A stretch of 64,000 bases of DNA from an uncultured Christensenella sp. (GTDB lineage: Bacteria > Bacillota > Clostridia > Christensenellales > Pumilibacteraceae), in the NCBI GenBank assembly GCA_910578545.1, contig CAJTPT010000008.1:31908-95907 (forward strand), in the 5' to 3' direction. The translations under genes were made by a program, and so were the position numbers. Every line of letters begins with the position of its first letter. Positions within the stretch are counted from its first letter, which is position 1. The notes under the pieces are model-generated. The model saw nothing but the letters and a program-made list of their open reading frames with translations, was not told the DNA's origin and made no database searches. This document shows, piece by piece, positions 35,584 to 44,180 of the stretch.

Positions 35584-36446
35584 TGAAAGCGCTGATACTT
35601 ATTAACGCCTACGCCCCGACAACCGACACCCGTCAGGTTATTAGGCTACGTGACGAGCTGAATAAACTCGGTGTACAAGTCGTCGTTAAACGCAACGACG
35701 GCTTTTTTGCTTCGGTCGCAGACGGGCGCGCGCAAGTAAGCGCGGACTACGACTTTTGCGTGTACCTCGATAAGGATAAGTACGTATCTCATCTACTCGA
35801 AAGAAAAATGCGCCTGTTTAACAGCGCGCGGGCAATCGAGCTGTGCGACGACAAAATGACGACCCACATAGCGCTTGCCGACAGAGGTATACTCATGCCG
35901 GACACTATTCCGGGACTGCTATGCTATACGCCGAACGCAAAGATAGACGAAGAGCGGCTAAGAGTAGTCGAAGGCAGGCTCGGACTGCCGCTTGTCGTCA
36001 AGCAGTCGTTCGGCTCGCTCGGCAAAAGCGTGTATCTCGCTTCGTCGCACGACGAGCTTTTAAAAATTGTTAACGAAATCAAGCTTACCCCGCACCTTTT
36101 TCAGCGGTTTATCGGCAGCTCTTACGGGCGCGATATGCGCGTCATAGTCGTGGGCGGCAGGGCGCTGGGCGGAATAATACGGCAGTCGGACTGCGACTTC
36201 CGTTCCAACATAGGACTGGGCGGACACGCACATGCGGTGGAAGTGCCGACGGAAATACAACAAACGGCGGTAAGAGCGGCGGGCGCGCTCGGGCTCGATT
36301 ACTGCGGAATAGACTTTTTGTTAGGCGATACGCCCATGCTGTGCGAGGTAAATTCCAACGCCTACTTTGACGCGTTCGAGTCCGCAACCGAGATAAACGT
36401 AGCGGAGGCGTACGCACGTCATATTATAAAAAAGATGGGCCGGTAA
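35583..36446 (+). CDS. RimK-like ATP-grasp ligase
   Basis: 287 residues. A short pre-ATP-grasp domain (MKALILINAYAPTTD) is followed by the ATP-grasp fold: MTTHIALADRGILMPDTI (about 92-109), LPLVVKQSFGSLGKSVYL (phosphate-binding loop), RDMRVIVVGGRALGGIIR, and the metal-binding end LDYCGIDFLLGDTPMLCEVNSN. RimK-family enzymes add glutamate or other amino acids to a carboxylate of a protein, cofactor or peptide using ATP. The acceptor is unknown; its coupling to a lipoprotein gene gives no clear hint. Confidence 0.85.
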   Translation: MKALILINAYAPTTDTRQVIRLRDELNKLGVQVVVKRNDGFFASVADGRAQVSADYDFCVYLDKDKYVSHLLERKMRLFNSARAIELCDDKMTTHIALADRGILMPDTIPGLLCYTPNAKIDEERLRVVEGRLGLPLVVKQSFGSLGKSVYLASSHDELLKIVNEIKLTPHLFQRFIGSSYGRDMRVIVVGGRALGGIIRQSDCDFRSNIGLGGHAHAVEVPTEIQQTAVRAAGALGLDYCGIDFLLGDTPMLCEVNSNAYFDAFESATEINVAEAYARHIIKKMGR

Positions 36447-36491
36447 AAAGTCGCCTTGACTCGTGCGGCATTCATTTTTCGATACCGCTGT

Positions 36492-36520
36492 TTGACAAAA
36501 CGCGCTTAAAGTGATATACT
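36492..36520 (+). promoter_or_regulatory. Promoter of the PAS hybrid kinase gene
   Basis: TTGACA (36492-36497), 17 bases, TATACT (36515-36520). Confidence 0.75.
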
Positions 36521-36578
36521 ATAAAAAGCTAGTATTCAGCGCGGCAGTTTGCCGCACGCAAAAGGAGTTTTGATTGGG

Positions 36579-38774
36579 ATGAAAAAACACGATCCCGAAA
36601 AAAGCATTACCGAATACATGCTCACGCTGTTGCATACGGGCGATGACTTCGACTTGTCGGATATAGATCCGAACAATCCGGTCAATATTCGCATTGCCAA
36701 AAAACTCCGTGCGTTCATAGACGAAATACCGGGCGGATTCTTGGTTTACCACGCCGACGTCGAAGAAAAAATTATTTACGCCAATAAATCGCTTATAGAT
36801 ATATTTAAATGCAAAACCTTTACAGAGTTCATGAAGCTTACGGGCGGAACGTTTAAAGGCGTAGTTCATCCCGACGACCTTGCGCGCGTGGAAGATGAAA
36901 TAACAAAGCAAGTGCACTTGGGCAACAACGACTTTGATTACACGGAATACCGAATAATCCGCAAGGACGGCATAGTGCGCTGGGTCGAGGACTTCGGGCA
37001 TTTAATTTCCAACAAGACGGCGGGCAAGTTCTTTTACGTTTTCATCACCGACGCGACCGAAAAAATCGCGCGCCGAATCGTTGAACGCGCCGAGCTTGTA
37101 AAACACCAAAAAGTCAAAGAACAGCAAATGCAAAGCCTTATAGAGGAATTCGACAAGGAACGCAAGCTGATAAGCCGCGAGCACCTTCAGCGGTTAGAGG
37201 TTATCGAGGGGCTCAGCGAAAACTACGCGTCTATCCTTTACGTCGACCTCGACGAGGATATCGTTCTTCCCTACCGTTTGAGCACGCGGCTCGAGCGGCA
37301 GTTCAACAAAAAGTTCGAGGAACGCTCTTACAAGTGGTTCGCCGAGGATTACGTAAAGGTGTGGGTCCATCCCGACGACAGACATATCGTGCGCGATAAT
37401 ACATCGGTATCATATATCAAGCAACGGCTTTCCCAAGAGAACACCTACTACTTCAACTACCGCTGTATCGAAAACGGCGAACTCAAGTATTTGCAAATAC
37501 GCATATCCAACGTAAGCAAGGACGACGGCATTTCGCAGATAGTCATAGGCTACAGAAGCATAGACGACGAAATGCGCACGGAAATGATACAAAAGGGAAT
37601 TTTGCAGGAAGCGCTTGAAAAATCGAGGATTGCCGATATCGCAAAATCCACCTTCCTTTCCAATATGTCGCACGACATGCGCACCCCGCTTAACGCGATT
37701 TTCGGCTACGTCGAGCTTGCGCGCAAAACAGTCGACAGCCCCGAACAGACCAAAACCTACCTCAACAAGATAGAGCTTGAGAGCAAGCATATACTCGACC
37801 TTGTGGAAAATGTGCTTGAATTATCCTATTCCGAAACGCAAAACATAACTCTTGAAGGCAGCGAGTTCAGTCTGACGGAAATTATGCAAGCGGTGTATTG
37901 CCACATAATTCACACCGCCGACCTAAAGGATATAAAGATTTCGGTCGACATGAGCGGCGTCAAGCACGACAGCGTTATTTCCGACAAAAACAAGCTTCAA
38001 AAGCTTTTGTACAACATAGTCAACAACGCCGTCAAGTTTACGCACAACGGCGGTCAAGTTGATATCTGCGTTCGCGAAACAAAAAGCAACTCGTCCGAAT
38101 ACGGCACGTTTACGTTTAACGTGCACGATACGGGCATAGGCATAAGCCCCGACGCTTTGGACAGAATCTTCGAGCCGTTCGAGCGCATACAAAATACCAC
38201 TATGAGCGGCATGTACGGCTCGGGACTCGGGCTTACCATTTCCAAAATGATCGCCGAATCGATGGGCGGCATCATATCCGCGGCAAGCGAGCCCGGCAAG
38301 GGCAGTACGTTTACCGTAACGGTCAGCCTTAAGCTAAACAAGCAAGACAGCGAGCAAACCGATTCTGAAGCCTTCGACCCCACGGGCACCAAGGTGCTTA
38401 TTGTCGAGGACAACGAAATCAATATGGAAATCGAAACGGAAATCTTGCAGGACCTCGGCTTTGTAATCGACTGCGCCGCAAACGGCAAGATTGCCGTCGA
38501 AAAGATTACCGCTTCCTCGCCCGGCGACTACGACCTAGTGCTTATGGATATTCAAATGCCCGTAATGAACGGGCACGACGCGTCGCGGGCAATCCGCGCG
38601 CTAAACGACCCGAGGCTTGCGGGCATTCCCATTATCGCGCTTTCGGCAAACGCTTTCGAGAGCGACCGCCGCGCGTCGATAGAAGCGGGCATGGACGAAC
38701 ATCTAACCAAGCCCTTGGACGTGGACGAACTGTTCAAAACAATGAAAACCGTCTTTTCCGCCCGCACGGAATAG
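36579..38774 (+). CDS. Soluble PAS-PAS hybrid histidine kinase / response regulator
   Basis: 731 residues, no membrane helix. Two PAS-like domains (about 40-150 and 205-335, each ending in a PAC-like segment such as YRIIRKDGIVRWVEDFG) are linked by a coiled stretch (about 160-200). HisKA follows with His365 (NMSHDMRTPLNAIFGY), then HATPase_c (NNAVKFTHNGG, DTGIGISP, GSGLGLTIS) and a receiver with Asp657 (LMDIQMPVMNG). The ATG at 36579 follows AAAGGAG by 11 bases; an in-frame ATG 30 bases upstream is less likely. It stands alone behind its own promoter. It resembles large clostridial hybrid kinases of unknown signal. Confidence 0.93.
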   Translation: MKKHDPEKSITEYMLTLLHTGDDFDLSDIDPNNPVNIRIAKKLRAFIDEIPGGFLVYHADVEEKIIYANKSLIDIFKCKTFTEFMKLTGGTFKGVVHPDDLARVEDEITKQVHLGNNDFDYTEYRIIRKDGIVRWVEDFGHLISNKTAGKFFYVFITDATEKIARRIVERAELVKHQKVKEQQMQSLIEEFDKERKLISREHLQRLEVIEGLSENYASILYVDLDEDIVLPYRLSTRLERQFNKKFEERSYKWFAEDYVKVWVHPDDRHIVRDNTSVSYIKQRLSQENTYYFNYRCIENGELKYLQIRISNVSKDDGISQIVIGYRSIDDEMRTEMIQKGILQEALEKSRIADIAKSTFLSNMSHDMRTPLNAIFGYVELARKTVDSPEQTKTYLNKIELESKHILDLVENVLELSYSETQNITLEGSEFSLTEIMQAVYCHIIHTADLKDIKISVDMSGVKHDSVISDKNKLQKLLYNIVNNAVKFTHNGGQVDICVRETKSNSSEYGTFTFNVHDTGIGISPDALDRIFEPFERIQNTTMSGMYGSGLGLTISKMIAESMGGIISAASEPGKGSTFTVTVSLKLNKQDSEQTDSEAFDPTGTKVLIVEDNEINMEIETEILQDLGFVIDCAANGKIAVEKITASSPGDYDLVLMDIQMPVMNGHDASRAIRALNDPRLAGIPIIALSANAFESDRRASIEAGMDEHLTKPLDVDELFKTMKTVFSARTE

Positions 38775-39023
38775 GATTTAATTAGAAATTATAAATTAGG
38801 GATGTCGTTTGTTCGGTTTCCCTTTTCTTATTGTACCGATCTTTATATTCGTGAGATCCTTCGCTACGCTCAGGATATCCACGGCAAGTCATATGACAAA
38901 ACAAGGATTACGCCCGAGACCGTTTGTCATTCCGAGCCCGTCGGCAATCTCACCGACATAGATTGAGCCCCCAAAAAAAGTCGACGGTCCCGCTTCTTTG
39001 CTATTCACTATTACTTATTCACT
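38775..39023. repeat. Non-coding repeat island between converging genes
   Basis: It starts with AT-rich TTAGAAATTATAAATTAGG motifs and contains GTGAGATCCTTCGCTACGCT (38851-38870), whose reverse complement resembles the dispersed bacterial repeat beginning TGTCATCCTGAGCG. A related TGTCATTCCGAGCCCGTCGG segment begins at 38924. No gene was found. Confidence 0.5.
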
Positions 39024-39818
39024 TTATGAATTTCCCGCGCTCTCGTACCGACGGATGCCGATATGCCACACGGTAAACCCGATAGTCATTAATATCGCCG
39101 CGGCGATAGCGCTCCACAGCACCGCCCACCAAATAGTTGTGCCGAGCACAAGACATTCTATCGGGTAGTACAAAAACAAGCCGAATGGCACGACGTAGAA
39201 CATAATGGAAGCAAATGCCTTGCCCATGTAGCGTATGGGGTACTTTGCATAACCCGACAGGCTGTAAACTGTGTTAAGGAATATACCCGCGTTTTTCACC
39301 CAAAACGCGAGCGACGCAAAAATCAGTTTGATACCGGTAAAGCAGAATATACCGAGCAGTCCGCACAGGATAAGACCGATTACACCGCTAGCCGTCCAAA
39401 CTATGCCCGTTTGCGGCGCGAATATGCACATTACAACCACGCCGACTACAAGCTCGCCTATCCCGTCCCACTTAAACGTTTTGGCGATAAACTGATACAG
39501 CGGATTTAACGGACGCGTCAAATAGATATCCAAGTCGCCGTGCCGTATCGCCCAGTACGCGAGTATCCAAAGGTCGTCGGTAAAAATGTGGTCTAAAGCT
39601 TTGGGCACGAGCACGAACCCGAACAAAAACGCAAGCGCGCCGAACGTCCAAATGCCGAACTGCGGCACCGACCCGACAATCAAGTAGATAGTAGCCAGCG
39701 ACACCACCTCGGTTATACCGAAGCTTATCATCATTATAAGCGAATCGGCCTTGTACGACAGTCCGCTTCTTAGGCTCATGGAAACGTATTTGGGATATAG
39801 CTTTAATTCTTTTAACAT
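39024..39818 (-). CDS. ABC-2 type export permease (second permease)
   Basis: 264 residues with six membrane helices (about 25-50, 55-80, 105-130, 140-165, 180-200 and 225-250). It matches the COG3694-like permeases found in threes with another permease and an ATPase of COG4586 type. The neighbouring cytoplasmic sequence DLWILAYWAIRHGDLDIYLTRPLNPLYQ is a good family mark. It lies two bases after the first permease. The complex is expected to export an unknown compound, with drug or lipid-like substrates suggested by relatives. Confidence 0.85.
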   Translation of the reverse strand: MLKELKLYPKYVSMSLRSGLSYKADSLIMMISFGITEVVSLATIYLIVGSVPQFGIWTFGALAFLFGFVLVPKALDHIFTDDLWILAYWAIRHGDLDIYLTRPLNPLYQFIAKTFKWDGIGELVVGVVVMCIFAPQTGIVWTASGVIGLILCGLLGIFCFTGIKLIFASLAFWVKNAGIFLNTVYSLSGYAKYPIRYMGKAFASIMFYVVPFGLFLYYPIECLVLGTTIWWAVLWSAIAAAILMTIGFTVWHIGIRRYESAGNS

Positions 39819-39820
39819 GA

Positions 39821-40642
39821 TTATCCCCCGAACACAACGACATGCCTGACCGACGACTTGTACACTAAGTGCGCAAGCAGGTTAAGGACTATTATCCACC
39901 CCGCCGACACGGCAAAAGATATAAGTATTTCCTGCCACGACGCCACGCCCAAAAAGATATTGACGGGCGTGGCTATAAGCGTGGGAAACGGCGTGAACCC
40001 GAGCGCCGTTTGCGCCCATGCGGGGAACAGCGACAGCGGAACCAAGCCGCCCGACAAAAAGCTCATAACTATCTGCGAAATACTCATTACCCCGAACATA
40101 GCCTGCGTACGGAACGCAAGCTGACCGAACAGAAATCCGAACACGTCAAACATGAGCGCCGACAGTACGCACGCGGGCACAAACAGCAAAACGTTGTACC
40201 ACTGTATGCCGCCAAGACCGAAGCCGAAAACGGCAACAAGACTGCCGACTGCAATCGTCGGAATACCGATTATTATAAACCGCGCGGCAAAAGCCCCCAT
40301 GGCGGCAAATCCAAGCTGCAACCGATAGTTAATGGGCTTCATAAGCCGCATGCCTATAAGCCCGTACTTAACGTCGTCGGTAATCTCGCCCATTGTGTCC
40401 GTATTTATGGATTCGCTGACAACCGCCGACAGAATGACGTACATCAGCATTTGCGGATAAACGAATCCGCCTATCGTCGGCTCGGGCGAAAATCCGTAAA
40501 TAGCCCACCACAACAGCCCCATAAGCACGGCGCTTATTACCGAACCCAAAAACCACAGGAAGATTGCGCCGCGGTACGCAAGCACAGTCTGTGCGCCCGA
40601 CCTCGCGAATATGAGATATTTTTTCACTCGGCCCCTACTCAC
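39821..40642 (-). CDS. ABC-2 type export permease (first permease)
   Basis: 273 residues with six membrane helices and a matching internal segment DDVKYGLIGMRLMKPINYRLQ, which corresponds to the coupling region of the partner permease. It belongs to the COG4587-like half of this exporter type. It overlaps the ATPase gene by eight bases and precedes the second permease by two, so the three form one tightly coupled operon. Confidence 0.85.
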   Translation of the reverse strand: MSRGRVKKYLIFARSGAQTVLAYRGAIFLWFLGSVISAVLMGLLWWAIYGFSPEPTIGGFVYPQMLMYVILSAVVSESINTDTMGEITDDVKYGLIGMRLMKPINYRLQLGFAAMGAFAARFIIIGIPTIAVGSLVAVFGFGLGGIQWYNVLLFVPACVLSALMFDVFGFLFGQLAFRTQAMFGVMSISQIVMSFLSGGLVPLSLFPAWAQTALGFTPFPTLIATPVNIFLGVASWQEILISFAVSAGWIIVLNLLAHLVYKSSVRHVVVFGG

Positions 40643-41660
40643 CGCTGCCCTCCGCCGTAACGCCTGTTTTTTTGTACAGCTTTTCGACGACTTGCTCGAT
40701 ACCCGTTTCGGCTATCTTGACGTCCTCCGCCTCGTACTGCGAAAGGAGATGCCCGAGCAGCTCACCCGAGCCGAGCTTGACCGCGTCGATTGTAAAAGTG
40801 ACGTTGTGCCCGCCGTCCGACAAATCGCTTTTTAAAATCGCGTCGCCGAACTTGGCTTTTACGCTATCGCAGTCCACGGGCGATTTGGTGCGCACCGTTA
40901 TATCCCGACTGTCGCCGAACATATGCTTGACCGACTCGAGCGAGCCGTCAAACAGCACCTTGCCCGCGTCCAATATAATAACGCGATTGCACAATAGTTC
41001 TATGTCGCTCATTGCGTGAGTGGTAAGTATGAGCGTCGTGTTGTATTCCGTTTTAAGCTTGTTTATTGCGTCGATTAGGTTGCGCTTTACAAGCACGTCC
41101 AAGCCGATTGTCGGCTCGTCCAAAAACAGCGTTTTGGGATTGTGCAGCATTGCCGCGGCGAGGTCGGCGCGCATACGCTGACCGAGCGAGAGGGTGCGAA
41201 CGGGCGCGTCCATAAACGGCTTCATGTCGAGTAGCTCTATAAGCTCGCCGATACGCCGCTTGTACTCGTCCTCGGGCACGTCGTAAATGTACTTGAGCAG
41301 CTCGTACGTTTCGGTAAGCGGAAGGTCGTACCATAACTGCGTCTTTTGCCCGAACACAACGCCGATCGTCTTTAATACCGCATTGCGTTCCTTGGACTTG
41401 TACGGGTGTTTTCCGTCAATCAAAATCTCGCCCGCCGTGGGCGTCAGTATGCCGCTCATCATCTTAATGGTGGTGGACTTACCCGCGCCGTTCGCGCCGA
41501 TGTAGCCCACGCACTCGCCGTCGTCCACGGTAAACGACACGCCGTCGACAGCCTTTACCAGCGTGTGCTTGCGCGAGAACAGCGTCTTAAACATACCCCA
41601 TACGCCCTTGCCGCGTATCGGTTTTTTAAAATACTTTTCTACGTTTTTAAGTTCGATCAT
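40635..41660 (-). CDS. ABC transporter ATP-binding protein (COG4586-like)
   Basis: 341 residues. Walker A GANGAGKSTT (about 56-65), the Q-loop region VVFGQKTQLWYDLP, signature LSLGQRMRADLAAAML, Walker B LFLDEPTIGLD and switch His in LTTHAMSDIE are intact. The start (ELKNVEKYFKKPI...LFSRKHTLVKAVDGVSF) is typical of this exporter subgroup. A C-terminal domain of about 100 residues follows the ATPase. The Shine-Dalgarno GGAGG lies nine bases before the ATG. Expression may be phase-variable through the G10 tract in the promoter at 41739-41764. Confidence 0.93.
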   Translation of the reverse strand: MIELKNVEKYFKKPIRGKGVWGMFKTLFSRKHTLVKAVDGVSFTVDDGECVGYIGANGAGKSTTIKMMSGILTPTAGEILIDGKHPYKSKERNAVLKTIGVVFGQKTQLWYDLPLTETYELLKYIYDVPEDEYKRRIGELIELLDMKPFMDAPVRTLSLGQRMRADLAAAMLHNPKTLFLDEPTIGLDVLVKRNLIDAINKLKTEYNTTLILTTHAMSDIELLCNRVIILDAGKVLFDGSLESVKHMFGDSRDITVRTKSPVDCDSVKAKFGDAILKSDLSDGGHNVTFTIDAVKLGSGELLGHLLSQYEAEDVKIAETGIEQVVEKLYKKTGVTAEGSGE

Positions 41661-41738
41661 GATGTCTATCCTCCGTCCGCGGTTTTGACAAGCGAGTTAT
41701 AAATAAAAACTTATCAACAAAAAAGAATTATTAAGTAA

Positions 41739-41764
41739 AGTATACCCCCCCCCCTCGGCGTCAA
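41739..41764 (-). promoter_or_regulatory. Candidate phase-variable promoter with G10 spacer tract
   Basis: On the minus strand TTGACG (41764-41759), then CCGA and ten G (41754-41745), then TATACT (41744-41739). The spacer is 14 bases, three short of optimal. Gain of three G would give 17 bases. A mononucleotide tract between -35 and -10 is the classic form of slipped-strand phase-variable promoters. Confidence 0.6.
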
Positions 41765-41865
41765 GCCTTTTCACACGATTTTTCAAATTTTATCGAATTT
41801 TTATTCGCACTTATGCACAATAGTTTATCACAAACCGACTACAAAATCAATCGTTTTATTCCAAT

Positions 41866-41897
41866 TAAAAAACGCTTTGGGCTATCAAAGCGTTTTT
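41866..41897. terminator. Bidirectional Rho-independent terminator
   Basis: AAAAACGCTTTG (41868-41879) pairs perfectly with CAAAGCGTTTTT (41886-41897) around a six-base loop; T-tracts are present in both directions. It overlaps the stop of the small lipoprotein frame. Confidence 0.8.
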
Positions 41898-42061
41898 AAT
41901 CCTTATAATAATATATGTACCCGCCTTCACTTGCTTTGTACGACACGGTATATACATTAGGCTCTGTTGACTTATAATCTTCCGAGCAAGAAATCAGCAA
42001 TATGCTCATGGCTATTACCGATACCGACGCAACTATTATACAAGCAAGACGTTTTTTTCAT
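41896..42061 (-). pseudogene. Small lipoprotein gene out of frame at an A7 run
   Basis: From the ATG at 42061 the message reads ATG then seven A then CGTCTT. With six A the frame would be MKKRLACIIVASVSVIAM followed by SILLISCSEDYKSTEP and VYTVSYKASEGGYIYYYKD, stop: a textbook lipoprotein signal peptide with lipobox LLISC and a 30-residue tail. With seven A the product is a 29-residue nonsense peptide. The intact frame has no other normal start, and TGA precedes it. The tail resembles the start of an InlB B-repeat-like module (YTVSYKASEGG). It could be a decayed gene, a sequencing error or slippage-controlled. A terminator follows directly. Confidence 0.5.
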
Positions 42062-42141
42062 AATTCCACATATGTAAATTAATATTGTAAAACAACAATG
42101 ATTTTTTCCCGAATACAAGAAACGGTGCATACATAGCGTTA

Positions 42142-43119
42142 TTACGTTTTAGAGTGGTCGGCGACAGCTTGGTTGTCAACCGCAGTGGGTTTGGCGCGGC
42201 GGCGCTTGGCGCCGCACAGCGCGTTAATCAAAACGAATATACCGATAAGCGCTATAACCGTGCAAACCACTACGACGTACATCGCCCACGTCTTTACCTC
42301 ACTGCCGAAAAAGCTGAGCTTTGCGTCAAAGCCGTTAAGCAGTCCGTCAATCGCCTGTTGCGGTACGTTTTCCGCCGCCATGAGCGAAGCGTATTCACCC
42401 ATCATGTGCGAGCGAAACAGTCCGGTGCAATACGTGCCGGGCATACACATTATCGCGTTTGCCATGCCCGTTGAAAACTGCGAAATGGGATAGTACGCGC
42501 CGCAGGTAAATCCGTACACCGACGAAACGATAGTGGACACCGCGCTTATCGCGCCGCTTGATTTTAAAAAGTAACATACTATAGACGACAGCGCCGTACC
42601 GAAAAGCACGGTCAAGAATACGTCCAATATCACGGCAAACGTATCGGCCGCCGTCATCGCCCAACCCATGCCCGCAATATAGCAAAAGCCGACAATCATA
42701 GCTATATAGCACACTGCAAGCGTGACGATAGCCGTCGCAAAATAATAACCGAGTACAAGCACGTGCCCCTTTGCCGGCGTAACGGTTATATCTGCGCGCA
42801 CACCGTTTACCTTGTCGGCGACCATATTCATATTCGCGACAAACGCGACGGTAATACAGCACACCGCAAGCACCGACGACACCTCGTACGACGCAACAAC
42901 GCCGTTTACCGTTTTTGCCCCGAGCGAAAAATCACTGAGCATTCCGTCAAAAGACTGCAAGAATACGCGGTGCAAAAACAGCGCGTACAGCATCATTATT
43001 ATGAGCGGCGCAATAAGCGCGCCGATAAGCATTCCCTTGTCCTTAAAGAACAGCTTGACGTTACGCGCCGTAAACGCGCAAACCTGTTTTATATCGTTTT
43101 TTATCGCGCTTTTATTCAT
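42142..43119 (-). CDS. ABC-2 type permease (drug/lipid exporter type)
   Basis: 325 residues. One N-terminal helix (about 28-50) follows the cytoplasmic start KQVCAFTARNVKLFFKDKG. A large extracytoplasmic loop (about 52-78) and five further helices (about 80-105, 125-150, 155-185, 190-212 and 268-295) match the ABC2_membrane family. The tail is basic. It overlaps its ATPase gene by eight bases. The likely job is export of a small hydrophobic compound or of a bacteriocin-like agent; the substrate is unknown. Confidence 0.85.
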   Translation of the reverse strand: MNKSAIKNDIKQVCAFTARNVKLFFKDKGMLIGALIAPLIIMMLYALFLHRVFLQSFDGMLSDFSLGAKTVNGVVASYEVSSVLAVCCITVAFVANMNMVADKVNGVRADITVTPAKGHVLVLGYYFATAIVTLAVCYIAMIVGFCYIAGMGWAMTAADTFAVILDVFLTVLFGTALSSIVCYFLKSSGAISAVSTIVSSVYGFTCGAYYPISQFSTGMANAIMCMPGTYCTGLFRSHMMGEYASLMAAENVPQQAIDGLLNGFDAKLSFFGSEVKTWAMYVVVVCTVIALIGIFVLINALCGAKRRRAKPTAVDNQAVADHSKT

Positions 43120-44041
43120 TGTCGCTCCTTATGCCCGTTGCGGCAAGAAAGACGTCGTCCATTTTACCCTTGCTAACCTCGTAGTCGGAAAAAAGGCTCG
43201 GGTACGCCTTTATAAGCTCGGTCGCTTCGGCTGTGTCCTTTACCTCTATCCTAAACCCTCCCGCGATTTTTTGAAGCGCCTTAGCGAGAACTTTAAGTTC
43301 GTCCTCGGTCTTGTCGTAGAACGAAATAAAGTCGCCTGTAAACTTGTTTTTAAGCTCAACGGGCGTGCCTTTGGCTACCACCTTGCCGCCGTCGATTATA
43401 ACTACGTAATCGGCGTCCGCCGCCTCTTCCATGTAATGTGTAGTCAAAAACACGGTTACGTCGCCACTCTTGCGCAGACCGTCTATCACCTGCCAAACCG
43501 TTTTGCGCGTCTGCGGGTCAAGCCCTGTCGTTGGCTCGTCGAGTATGAGAATTTTGGGGCTGTGTATGAGTGCGCGGGCTATATCGCAACGCCTGCGCTG
43601 TCCGCCCGACAGCTTGCCGACCGCGCGCTTTTCCAATTCCTTTAACCCGAGCATTTCGTCAAGCTCGGCATAACGCTTTTCAAACGCTGCGCCGAATATG
43701 CCGTAAAGCGCCGCGCGGCTTTTAAGATTAGTCTTGACGTCAAGCACCTTGTCCAAAACGGACGACTGAAAGACTACGCCTATACTCTGCTTTATCTTGT
43801 TTATGTCGCGGTCGATATCCAGCCCGTTGACCGTCACGATACCGCCGTCGCGCTCGAGCTGACCGCATATTACCGATATCGTCGTTGACTTGCCTGCGCC
43901 GTTTACGCCCAAGAACGCAAATAGCTCGCCCCGCCGCACGCCAAACGAAATATCGTTGACCGCGGTAAGCGAACCGTATTTTTTTATAAGCCCGTCGATT
44001 TTTATTATCTCGTCGCGCGGCTGTTCCGTGTTATCCGACAT
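43112..44041 (-). CDS. ABC transporter ATP-binding protein (DrrA/CcmA type)
   Basis: 309 residues. Walker A GVNGAGKSTT (about 45-54), Q-loop VVFQSSVLD, signature KLSGGQRRRCDIARAL, Walker B ILILDEPTTGLDP and switch His TTHYMEEA are all present. The C-terminal 80 residues resemble the regulatory tail of DrrA-like exporters. The Shine-Dalgarno GGGTGAGGG lies before the ATG. The promoter TTTACA-17-TATAAT lies just upstream, with its -35 box inside a perfect 16-base palindrome, so repression by a dimeric regulator is likely. Confidence 0.93.
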   Translation of the reverse strand: MSDNTEQPRDEIIKIDGLIKKYGSLTAVNDISFGVRRGELFAFLGVNGAGKSTTISVICGQLERDGGIVTVNGLDIDRDINKIKQSIGVVFQSSVLDKVLDVKTNLKSRAALYGIFGAAFEKRYAELDEMLGLKELEKRAVGKLSGGQRRRCDIARALIHSPKILILDEPTTGLDPQTRKTVWQVIDGLRKSGDVTVFLTTHYMEEAADADYVVIIDGGKVVAKGTPVELKNKFTGDFISFYDKTEDELKVLAKALQKIAGGFRIEVKDTAEATELIKAYPSLFSDYEVSKGKMDDVFLAATGIRSDNE

Positions 44042-44068
44042 ACCCTCACCCTATATAGTATTAAAAAT

Positions 44069-44106
44069 ATTATAACAAAAGCAACCATATTTGTAAATAT
44101 TTACAA
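44069..44106 (-). promoter_or_regulatory. ABC exporter promoter overlapped by a palindromic operator
   Basis: TTTACA (44097-44092), 17 bases, TATAAT (44074-44069) on the minus strand. The perfect palindrome TTGTAAATATTTACAA (44091-44106) covers the -35 box. TetR- or GntR-type repressors often bind sites of this shape; no regulator gene is adjacent. Confidence 0.6.
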
Positions 44107-44180
44107 CATTAAAAAATGATTAAAAATCCTGCGTCGATTTGGTGCGGGATACTAAAATCAAGCTGTCGTATAAAAGCAGG

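Larger units (their letters stand above)
41661..42141. other. Gene-free stretch with phase-variable promoter, terminator and lipoprotein remnant
   Basis: Contents from left to right: the leader and G10 promoter of the ABC operon, AT-rich sequence without features (41765-41867), the bidirectional terminator, the frame-broken small lipoprotein gene (41896-42061), and AT-rich DNA after the second ABC operon. Confidence 0.6.
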
